The notes under the pieces were generated by a model that saw only the letters and a program-made list of their open reading frames with translations, was not told the DNA's origin and did not search any database. A stretch of DNA of 19,788 nt, taken from Scytalidium lignicola. Its lineage: Eukaryota; Ascomycota; Leotiomycetes. The translations under genes and the position numbers were made by a program. Below, piece after piece: positions 11,293 to 19,202 of this stretch. Every line of letters begins with the position of its first letter. The first letter of the stretch is position 1. The stretch covers positions 1 through 19,788 of the forward strand of contig NCSJ02000537.1 of NCBI GenBank assembly GCA_002812745.2, in the 5' to 3' direction.

Positions 11293-11595
11293 ACATCCTT
11301 TGGTTTTAATGGTTGTACTGTATGTAGTGCAGCAAAACGTTATGACTGGCGTGCATGTCGATCGTGGTGACACCAGCTGAGGTCGGAATGCAAGAAAAGC
11401 CATACCGATCCTCGGAACAGAGGGGTTCGAAAATAACAACAAGAGAAAAAGAGAAAAAAAGATACGACCCATTTGTAGCACAGCATGTTACAGGAAGAAG
11501 CACGAGAGTTAAGAGTAATATTAGTACAGTAAGGGTACAGCACAGCACTGTATAGTCACTAGCAGAGTAACTAGCTACGCTATGTTGCACCTGTA

Positions 11596-11607
11596 TACTG
11601 TACAGTA
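11596..11607. repeat. Palindromic word TACTGTACAGTA
   Basis: Fourth exact copy of the 12-bp palindrome. It continues into a further CAG, so the half-word TACAG is repeated. Confidence 0.85.
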
Positions 11608-12148
11608 CAGTGGTTAGAGCAAGCAAGGAGTGTCCCAGCGTCTGAGCATGTGGAATACCAGGATATGACCTAGGGAAAAAAGCTGGAGAGCTGCCGTGGG
11701 CAAGGCGGATATCTCGAAGGGCAAAAAGAAGAATTTAAAAATACGGGACGGGCCTAGAGTTCGCCCTTTCCTTGGGATCTCGGCGTGGCCTAAGGAAGTT
11801 GCATTTGCAGCGAGATTTGTTGCTATCGTCTTTTTTTAAATTATTTTACCTATATTTGCCGCACAACGCTCCCGGGCTTCTTCAGGTTGGTAATTTCGAG
11901 TCCACCGCCGAGCCCAGGTTATTACAGTACGGTACGGTAGATGAGAAGCGTCCGGGCGCAGGAAGTGTAGCACGCAGCAGTTGCTGGTCTATTCCATCTG
12001 TCCATCATCCATCCGCATAGAGAGCGTGCTGATGGGACATTGGGCATGGGGTGCAAGAGCACGCAGGATTCAAAATTTTCATTACAGGTACTGTAGGAAC
12101 GCGTTCCCTTCACCAATCCTAAAAAAAAAAAGAGCCGGGGTCCAAAAA

Positions 12149-12170
12149 GAGAGAGAGAGAGAGAGAGAGA
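12149..12170. repeat. (GA)n microsatellite
   Basis: Eleven GA units, preceded by poly-A. Simple sequence repeat in non-coding DNA. Confidence 0.85.
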
Positions 12171-12264
12171 TAAAGAGGAGCTGTGCATTAAAGGCATTAA
12201 TCATCATTTGCCCATACTGTTACTGTACTGTACAAAATAGACTCGTGACCCATGTGAGAGAGTA

Positions 12265-12297
12265 GATGACATGATGACAACGATGACGATGATGATG
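12265..12297. repeat. Imperfect GATGAC/GAT tract
   Basis: Imperfect trinucleotide-like run of GAT with interspersed GAC, about 33 bp. Non-coding. Confidence 0.65.
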
Positions 12298-12433
12298 CTT
12301 CAAGCACAAAAAAAAAACNTTCAACTTTTGTCTGTTATGAAAAAAAAAAAAAAGGCTAACCAATCTGCTGGATTACTGTACCAACAACAAAATGGTATCC
12401 TCTTCGTCAAACTAACTCCTCATGAGGGAATTC

Positions 12434-12456
12434 CTCTCGTTTCTCTCGTTTCTCTC
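12434..12456. repeat. CTCTCGTTT 9-bp tandem repeat
   Basis: Two full units and a partial third unit of CTCTCGTTT, in a pyrimidine-rich patch. Confidence 0.7.
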
Positions 12457-12915
12457 TATTTTTTTTCCTTTGCTCTCGTGAGACCCAACCTAATCTAGCT
12501 CGTCCTCTCGTCTCTCGTCATTTCACGTAAATATTCAGGCCATTCATTCATGACAGCGCAAAACCAAAAACAAAAAATTTACCCCCCGCTTGAACTTGCC
12601 CTACTGCCGGCATCGAAAAGGGTTCGGCCGCGATCCAGACGGAGGTTGCAGCTCCTCCCGCCGCCCCTGGTCAGCCTTCCTGCCTGCGCCGTTCCAATAC
12701 CCACGCCGTGGGGCTAGAATAAATGAGTAATCAACCCCAATCTCAAGTGCTTTTGGTTTAGGGTACGAAAAGTACGAGATACAGTAGTAGGTTTTATTTT
12801 ATTTTAGTGCAGACGAGGGCCGTGGCGTGGCGTGGTGGTTCTTGCGGGTGCTTTGTGCTTGTGCGGTATATTTACCGTTGTAGCGCTAGATGCTCCAGTT
12901 CCAGTACGTACTGTA

Positions 12916-12943
12916 CAGGGCAGGGCAGGACAGGGCAGGGCAG
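12916..12943. repeat. CAGGG pentanucleotide tandem repeat
   Basis: Five or more CAGGG units, one of them CAGGA. It abuts a GTACTGTAC word on its left and is followed by GCAGTAAATTA, a string that recurs about 66 bp downstream after another tandem repeat. Confidence 0.75.
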
Positions 12944-12983
12944 TAAATTAACTTTACAACTTTACACCGTTGCAAGCAAAGCA

Positions 12984-13010
12984 AGAGACAGGAAGAGACA
13001 GGAAGAGCAG
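12984..13010. repeat. GGAAGAGACA 10-bp tandem repeat
   Basis: Two and a half units of a 10-bp purine-rich repeat, followed like the CAGGG tract by GCAGTAAATTA. Confidence 0.65.
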
Positions 13011-13170
13011 TAAATTAGCTGCCAATTACTGTTTTTGCTAGGAAGGATCATTATCGGGCTGATGTTACGGGTTAGCTTTCATAGGCTGTCAGCAGCTGGT
13101 TTGGTTTTGAGCCAGCCTGGCCGTAGCCCTGTCGTTTGTGAACGGCCGTTGCACCGTGGGACTTGCAACT

Positions 13171-13227
13171 TGTACTGTACTGTACCGTACTTGGAATATA
13201 CCATACTGTACAGTCAGAGTACAGTAG
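13171..13227. repeat. Dense TACTGTAC / TACAGTA cluster
   Basis: Within 57 bp there are two overlapping TACTGTA words, a CCGTAC variant, then TACTGTACAGT (one base short of the full 12-bp palindrome) and a final GTACAGTA. Opposite orientations could pair into a hairpin. Confidence 0.75.
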
Positions 13228-13304
13228 CTCAATTCCTGGAGGACTCGAGAGGTAGAGAAAGGGTTAGACCGGCACTGCAAGCGGCGATGGCGCTGGCAGC
13301 TACA

Positions 13305-13333
13305 GACACGCTACACACGCTACACACGCTACA
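13305..13333. repeat. ACACGCTAC 9-bp tandem repeat
   Basis: Three consecutive 9-bp units, the last running into CTACAGTAG and thus into the dispersed word family. Confidence 0.75.
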
Positions 13334-13830
13334 GTAGGCGGTGGGTGATTAATTAATACAGCGCTACTGATGAAGGCCTAGCAAGCGTCTGAGCTGCCCC
13401 CCTAGCCCCCCCTTGGCGCCCCCTGTCGAGCCCTGCCCTGCCCTGGTCTGTTTACCCTTTTGCCTCTTTGCTTCCCTTAACCCCCCCGTCCCCTGCCCTA
13501 TCCGCTACCGCAGCACCCGAGCGAAGCCGGTCCCACCTTTTTCCCCCCTTCCCTTCCTGGGTACGTACCTCCCCTTCCCTCCAGCCCTTTCCCAGCCCTC
13601 TTTCTTCCCCCGGCCCAGCTCCGTCCAGGTATGTTGACGTCCTAAACCTACCTAGCAGCCAAAGGCAGCCAGCCAGCAGCAGCACAACACACACCACACA
13701 CACGCCTAACCCCTACTACGCCTTGCTCTGCTAAAATTCCTGGAGAGTTGACTACGGTTACAGTAACTGAAGCTTGCTGAAAAAAGTGAGAAAGAAAGAG
13801 AGAAAACAAATAATAACCAAACACTACGAT

Positions 13831-13864
13831 ACTGAACTGACTGAACTGACTGAACTGACTGACT
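13831..13864. repeat. ACTGAACTG 9-bp tandem repeat
   Basis: Three units of ACTGAACTG plus a partial one, within the presumed promoter of the zinc-finger gene. Confidence 0.75.
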
Positions 13865-14169
13865 ACTCTGCTGCGGCACTGAATCGTTGCGCGCTCTCTC
13901 CACTTCCACCTCCTTACTCAGCCGGTCTTCGGTCTTCTGCTCCTGGCTTGCTTGCTCTGTTCAGTCACTCACCCTCTCTCTCCTCCTCCTCCTCCTACTG
14001 CTGCTGCTGGTGGCTCCCACGGACTTTGGCTCTCCCCTTCCCCATCTGCACGAATCTCCATCTTTTCTCCCTCTCTGGCCAATTTCCAGGTTGGCAGAAG
14101 CTTGCTGATCCTCTACGCCGGCTTTTTAAAAACGCGCCACAACGCTGCATCGAACTGCTTTTCTCGCGC

Positions 14170-14209
14170 GCTCTCTCTCTTCTCTTCTCTCTCTCTCTCC
14201 CTCTCTCTT
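14170..14209. repeat. (CT)n microsatellite
   Basis: An almost pure CT dinucleotide run of about 40 bp with a few TT interruptions, in the upstream region of the zinc-finger gene. Confidence 0.8.
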
Positions 14210-14726
14210 AAACTACTTACTCCTCAGTTCGTGACGCTGGCCCACTCTCTTCCCGTTCCTGCGAACCACCCGGCTTCGTTCCTGGCCCCCGAACGACTTC
14301 TTTTTTGGCCTCTCTTTCGATACGAAACTAGGTCCCCTCTCTCGCTCTGCTACAGCTGCCTCTTGCGCTCTCGTTCTCTCTGACACTACGCATCCTTACA
14401 TACTTACTCTCTCCACACACACCGTCCCTGGATGCCCGCACGGCCGCTGAGTGGCCTCGTCGTCTGGACATCGTCCCAGCTCAGCACCGACCAGATCACA
14501 AGGTCCTAGACCACCGCGATCCCGGTTCCCAAGGGCGTTGCCCAGATCCACAGTTTGCACACAGGCTCCCAGGCTCTCTCAGGCTTGCTCCTTCTCCCTC
14601 GTCTGGCTCAGGGCCCCCTCGAACAACCACGCGCCTTGCCAGGAATCTTTTTGGGACCGCCGTGCTTTTGTAGAAAAAGGCCGATGACCCGATGCTCACG
14701 ATCTGCGAATCTGATATCTGGGCTGC

Positions 14727-14809
14727 CTCTTCTTCTTCTTCTTCCTCCTCCTCTTCTTCTACCTCCACCGCCGCCGCTTCTTCCTCTACCTCTTCCTCTT
14801 CATCTCCCA
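14727..14809. repeat. TTC/TCC pyrimidine tract
   Basis: Tandem TTC and TCC units, about 80 bp and nearly pure pyrimidine apart from a short ACCTCCACCGCC-like interruption. Located 0.45 kb upstream of the zinc-finger start codon. Confidence 0.8.
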
Positions 14810-14929
14810 CTACTCGACATCCGCCGCTGTACAATTCACTCTGACCTCGACGGCCAGCCTTTACCTTCTACGCCTTCAACTTTCTCCGCCTCGTCTTCTT
14901 TCTTCCAGATGACATAAGGCGCACACCAT

Positions 14930-14937
14930 TTTATATA
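14930..14937 (+). promoter_or_regulatory. TATA-like element
   Basis: TTTATATA lies about 330 bp upstream of the zinc-finger ATG and about 130 bp upstream of a CT-rich patch that could mark the transcription start. TATA-like strings are not rare in AT-rich DNA, so this is only a candidate. Confidence 0.3.
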
Positions 14938-15264
14938 CCTCCGAGCTGGTCGAGAGAAAATTACAATTTTTTATATTTTCTTGTTTTTTTATCTTTTGTA
15001 CATCTGATTCATTGGGGACAGGGGATTGGGATTTAGAACATTTTATTTTATATTTTATGTTTCAACCTTCNTTTTCTCTTCTTCTAACTCGGCCCTACCT
15101 ACCGATCCAACGTCAACGTCGCTACCAATATACGAAACCAGCTCGCCTCTAGCAGCGGCATTTACAAGGGGATACAAGGAAGCAAAACAAAAGGAGAGAA
15201 GGAAAAGAAAAGAAAAGGAACGCCACTGTGTAGTAGGTGGCAATTCGCAAATACCACCATCGTT

Positions 15265-17805
15265 ATGGAGATCCCTCACCGCACGCAGCGGCCCTCCATG
15301 GGTCTACCCGAGATCTTTGTTCAAGACTCGTACCCAGTCGATCGATTTCGAACCTCGTCGAGTAGTAGATCCAGCTCCTACAACCACTCTCCCTCCATCT
15401 CGATACCAATGTCGATCCCCAATGCTCGAGATCCCGTCCCACCTCCTCTTCCTCCACCACGACACATTGCAGATATGGCAAGCGGCGGACACAACGGGGA
15501 TGATCTGGGGTGGAAATGGGGAAATCCGGATAGTGCTTGGGGCTCTGCAGCTTCTGGAGTTTCCGTCGCTCCAGGTTCGAGTCTGTACGGAAGCTTCGCG
15601 AGCCCGCGTCCAGGTAGTAGGGATCACCAGCTGGACGATTCCCGGCGTGGAAGCTCGACCTCGACCATTAAATCACTCTCGTCGCAGGATGCTAAGGAAT
15701 ATTCGTATCCACGCATAGATGAAGGGTACGCAAGTTTCTCGGGGACGAGCGTTGGGTCGAACAAGTTAGTCTTTGCACTCTTCTGCCAAAAAGTTTCGAA
15801 ACTATTTTTAAATATTCCCTTTTTTTTTTTTTTTTGGCAGATTGAAATGCCCTCTTGTCTGGGTTATTGTCGATTTCCTCCTCAATGCCAGGAGACAATG
15901 GCTGTGCATAGCTACTTTGCTCGCAGTTTACCCCATTGTTCGCTGACTATTGGACTTGTTTTTTTATATGTTTTTTTTTTCCTTCTTTTGTTTCTCTATT
16001 TCATGGACAGATTTAATATCTAAGTATGGAATGATTGGCTGACATGTTACTATTTGCTACAACAGGTCCAGATATCCTGATTCTTCTCCACCAAGAAGTG
16101 GATTCCAGAGCTCAGTTCATGACCGATTTCAAAGCAGCAATGCGCAAGCATATGATAAATCACTCTTGAACAGATTGAATTCGCGTGGAGGGGCTACTAC
16201 TAACTCTACACCTCCACGAACTTTCTCCATACCTACGACTCTGAGCTCTTCAGCGAGCGATGCATCCCCGCCATCTCATCGGTATCCTCCTCAGCTCAAA
16301 CCATTGTCACTGCCGATCAATACCCGACATTGTGCAAATCCTGCTCCTTGGGGTGACACGCCTTCGTCATCTGCCATCTCGCCAGGAAGTTCATATCCGA
16401 ACTATGGAATCAATGGACAGTATGACTATCGCTCACCTAGTGACACAGCTGAGTCAGATCGGTCTCCTCACCCATACTCTCGAAGGTAAGATATACATTA
16501 CCCTTTTATGTAAAGCAGCAAGAAAATGGTGTCATTAATGCATGCCGTGAACATAGGGATACGTACGATTCTCACCCTTCTCCAGAGAATGAGCCCGACT
16601 TCCAGATGGAAGAGACTGGGCTCCGCCGCCTTCACATAGATGATTACTCGGCTGCAAGACCTGATTCTTACTCACCTAGTTCCACAACAGGTCAAAAGCG
16701 ACGTGCCTTAGAAGATCCGCCTAGAGATGATAGCGCAGCACTACATACAGTAGGTAGTGCAAGTGACTTATTCAGGCGACGCGAGTCAAGCTCCAGGGCT
16801 TCTCCAGGTCCACCACATTTTCACTCATCATCAGCGTCGGTGTCATCCACGGCTTCAGCACCGAGGAGCGGTTCGTACACTTCCACGCGGTCTCTCACCA
16901 ACAGTAGTATGACAAGCATGAGCTCGTACGGCCGATTGTCACCAGGGAGCCATTCCTTAGGGACTGCGGACCCAGCCAGCAGTGATTCGCCGTACATGGG
17001 CGGTACTCCAAGAATGATTCACCAACGGACGTTGTCGGAAACTCGACCTATTATAACAACACGTAAACTCTCAGATCCTGTAGGACATGTAAAGCATAAC
17101 AGTGCACCAAAGCTTCATGGTGTTTATATTTGCGAGTGCTGCCCTAAAAAGCCCAAGAAGTTTGATTCGCAAGCAGAGCTCAAGTATGTTGATTATTATC
17201 TAATCCATTCACCGCCCTTCCCATCTAAAAATAGGTCCTAAAAATTGTTGCTGACAAAAAGCTGTAGTTCTCACGAACAGGAAAAGCAGTACGAATGCGC
17301 TTACTGCCGAAACCGGTTCAAGAACAAAAATGAGGCGGAACGTCACCAAAACTCTCTACACCTTCGTCGGCATTCCTGGTCTTGTGCTGCGTTGACTGGG
17401 TTTGAGGCAGCTTTCCATCCGTCTTCAACGCGTCCTAACGAAGCAGATACCTGTGGCTACTGCGGCGAGGATTTCCCCCGATCAGGTATTTCCAGCCCGC
17501 TCTGTGCTTCAGATCCCCCGAGTGCAGTAGCAACGGACCGGGATTGGGAAGTTCGAATCCAGCATCTGCAGGAAATGCACAAATTCGGCGAATGTAACCA
17601 CGCAAAGAAATTCTTTAGAGCCGATCATTTCCGGCAGCATCTGAAGCATAGTCATGCCGGCACTAGTGGGAAGTGGACGAATATGCTGGAAAATGCCTGT
17701 ATGAAAGATGAGCCGCTTCCCGAACCAATTCGTGGACCTGAGAGAGTTAGTCCGGTGAATGGAAGTAGAGTTGGGAGAATAAACGAGGAAGAGGAAATGT
17801 CTTGA
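15265..17805 (+). CDS. C2H2 zinc-finger protein, probable transcription factor
   Basis: Predicted exons are 15265-15764, 16066-16485, 16557-17183 and 17268-17805, joining in frame (phases 2, 2, 2) to 694 residues. The ATG at 15265 is the first in its frame after a TAA at 15085 and has G at -3 and +4. Residues 1 to about 490 are rich in Ser, Pro, Arg and Gly with no membrane segment, and contain basic patches (QKRR, RRRE) that could aid nuclear import. Zinc-binding candidates follow: C499-C502 with H518; a canonical C526-x2-C529-x12-H542-x4-H547; C578-x2-C581 with H615-x4-H620, an unusually long spacer; and C625 with an FRADHF-type helix ending H640-x4-H645. The C-terminus is acidic. A nuclear DNA-binding regulator is inferred; target genes are unknown. 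The closing block resembles a conserved fungal C2H2 group, but I cannot assign a gene name. Confidence 0.9.
15765..16065 (+). other. Intron 1 of the zinc-finger gene (301 nt, long)
   Basis: Donor GTTAGT, branch candidate CTGAC at 16039-16043, acceptor ACAG. Removing it restores the frame through a split Lys codon. It is about four times longer than the other introns in this window, contains two T-runs (15821-15835 and 15969-15980), and has an internal GGCAG acceptor at 15840 that would define a 76-nt intron, closer to the usual size. Either a single long intron or an intron pair with a small cassette exon is possible; the single intron is the simpler reading. Confidence 0.75.
16486..16556 (+). 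other. Intron 2 of the zinc-finger gene (71 nt)
   Basis: Donor GTAAGA and acceptor CATAG. Splicing rebuilds an Arg codon and keeps the Ser/Pro-rich frame open. No strong CTNAC branch site is obvious; CATTAATG is the nearest candidate. Confidence 0.85.
17184..17267 (+). other. Intron 3 of the zinc-finger gene (84 nt)
   Basis: Donor GTATGT, branch TGCTGAC at 17249-17255 and acceptor GTAG. It interrupts the zinc-finger region just before the segment N-S-H-E-Q, and splicing joins the first Cys pair to the canonical finger. Unspliced sequence would meet a TAA at about 17239. Confidence 0.9.
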
Positions 17806-17808
17806 CGA

Positions 17809-17857
17809 GAAGAAGAAGAAGAAGAAGGAGAAGAAGAAGAAGAAGAAGAAGAAGAAA
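17809..17857 (+). repeat. GAA trinucleotide repeat just after a stop codon
   Basis: About sixteen GAA units, one of them GGA, starting four bases after the TGA of the zinc-finger gene and in frame with its acidic C-terminal codons. It is probably part of the 3' untranslated region. Its length is likely to vary between strains. Confidence 0.9.
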
Positions 17858-18371
17858 ATTTATATCTAAAATTGAGGAGGTTGGAAAAGCAGAAAAGTTG
17901 CGGTGGAACTCTGGGCCATATTCATAGCGGCCATGTGAGAAGGCACGGAGAGAATGAGGAGGAAGAAAAAAGAAAGAACAGGAGGAAGAAAAATGGGCCA
18001 ATTTCATCTGGCAACACAGCACAGGAAATACCCGGTATTTTGTTTTAAGCATTGCATGCATATTCCTTTTTTTTTTTNTGCGCTTCATCATGACATCGAG
18101 AAACGGCCTATATACCCAAATAACGCCAATCATCCATCTATACGGTGTTCAGCCACTGCAGTTGCCTTCTTCAGACTTTTGGTCCTGTCTCTCGTCTCTC
18201 TCTATCCTTGGAGAGGATCATGACCGTTTTTCTGGACGGGATCTCCAAAGGCAAAAGGAACTCTTTGCTAAATCCAATGGGGAAAACACCCCCCAATGGT
18301 TATAGTAGCCAATTGGACAAATTATCAGCTGAAAATGGTGTAAACTTTTTTACCATGTTTTTACAAAGGGC

Positions 18372-18395
18372 AAGGTGGAAAAACCACCTTTTTCC
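18372..18395. other. Hairpin followed by a T-run
   Basis: AAGGTGG, an A5 loop and CCACCTT form a perfect 7-bp stem followed by more T. The shape is that of a bacterial intrinsic terminator, but in this fungal setting it has no assigned function and could be chance or part of low-quality sequence. Confidence 0.35.
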
Positions 18396-19022
18396 GCTAT
18401 AGCTTTTTGTCCAAGGAGGGGAGGAGGACGAAGGTTTTTGAAACAACCGAAGTTTACGTTTTGTCTTCATGTTTGTTGTTTTAAACTTCATTTGCATTTG
18501 ACCGCTGGTTGTTTTTTTTTATACGTGGTCTTTAGGGTAACGGGGCTCTTTTTTACGGGATTCCTTTGGGTTTTTATACTGGGAATGGGTTAAATATTTT
18601 GGGTTTCGGTTTTTGTTTTTTTTGTTTTTGTTTTAGGGATTATTTTTATGGGGTTGAAATCTTAAAATGAGGGTTTTAGAGGGTTCCCGTGAGGGGGTGT
18701 GTGTTCCCTCTAGCATGTTTGATCTAGGAATGAAATACAGAATATACACACACATTCACATACATACATAACTTCTTACATAAGATTAACGATTTGTTGT
18801 GTGAATGGCTGCAAAACAGATTTGTCTTTTCTCCGTTTTTATCCTGTAGGGAAGAGGAGTTTGAAAGGAAAATACAAATTAAAAGCTACCTTATCCTCAT
18901 CATCGAGGGGTGTGGAACTTCTTTTTCTAAAAAATTTCCTAAGTCAAAACCTACACTAGTTGATTCCGATTAGGGGNTTTTTTTCTGACGAGGTTATGAT
19001 GTTGTTGCTTGAGTTGTTAAGA

Positions 19023-19035
19023 GGGGGGGGGGGGG
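19023..19035. repeat. Poly-G run
   Basis: Thirteen consecutive G in the intergenic region, near several N calls; its length is unreliable. Confidence 0.8.
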
Positions 19036-19202
19036 AACATAAAAATGATAAAAATATACATTGGAAGTTACNTTTTTGTGGTATTCTTGNTTGCATAAGG
19101 AGGGGTTGATTTTGCATGTGATGAAAATATAAATTATGGGTTCAACTCCTGGTATCTATCTCTTCTTATCTATAAAAAAAATGGGACCCCCTGAGACTCC
19201 CC

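Larger units (their letters stand above)
9781..13390. other. Intergenic stretch, GC-rich core then repeat-rich
   Basis: No gene is recognised. The part at about 10560-11240 is GC-rich and open in several frames on both strands (90-124 codons), which is expected where stop codons are rare; none of these frames has family features. From 11.3 kb on the sequence is rich in TACTGTA/TACAGTA words and short tandem repeats, and includes an N at 12319 beside poly-A. The last kilobase may belong to the distal promoter of the zinc-finger gene. Confidence 0.5.
13391..15264 (+). promoter_or_regulatory. Pyrimidine-rich promoter and 5' leader of the zinc-finger gene
   Basis: The plus strand turns strongly pyrimidine-rich: C-runs at 13393-13620, CT-runs at 13960-14400 and TTC/TCC at 14727-14809. 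A TATA-like TTTATATA lies at 14930-14937, and a T-rich then CT-rich patch follows at 15040-15090, a layout typical of fungal core promoters, where CT tracts precede the transcription start. The transcription start is not determined; if it lies near 15.05-15.1 kb the leader is about 150-200 nt, otherwise much longer. A donor-like GTATGT at 13629 leaves room for a spliced leader. Long open frames here are low-complexity Leu/Pro/Ser artefacts of the CT tracts. Confidence 0.55.
17806..19202. other. Convergent intergenic region between the two genes
   Basis: It should carry the 3' untranslated regions of both genes. It begins with a GAA repeat, remains purine-rich to about 18000, then contains CT-rich DNA near 18180, a C-poor low-complexity block (18280-18720), CA/CATA repeats near 18745-18770, a G13 run and four N calls. 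No classical AATAAA signal stands out on the plus strand, and no gene is recognised. Confidence 0.6.

Noticed and set aside
10527..11294. Several 80-124 codon frames on both strands of a GC-rich block
   Set aside because: Frames overlap on both strands in all phases, as expected from high GC content; none shows a domain or a consistent splice pattern.
14555..14917. 120-codon Leu/Pro-rich plus-strand frame and its acidic minus-strand counterpart (14496-14834)
   Set aside because: Both are translations of the TTC/TCC tract; stop codons are rare in such DNA.
15026..15718. 230-codon frame overlapping exon 1 of the zinc-finger gene
   Set aside because: It begins at a TTG with no early ATG, lies in another frame over low-complexity Ser/Pro codons, and crosses an N. 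The frame starting at 15265 is the one that connects by good introns to the zinc fingers.
17747..18133. 128-codon minus-strand frame with a poly-Leu run
   Set aside because: The Leu run is the antisense of the GAA repeat; the frame also crosses an N and overlaps the zinc-finger exon.
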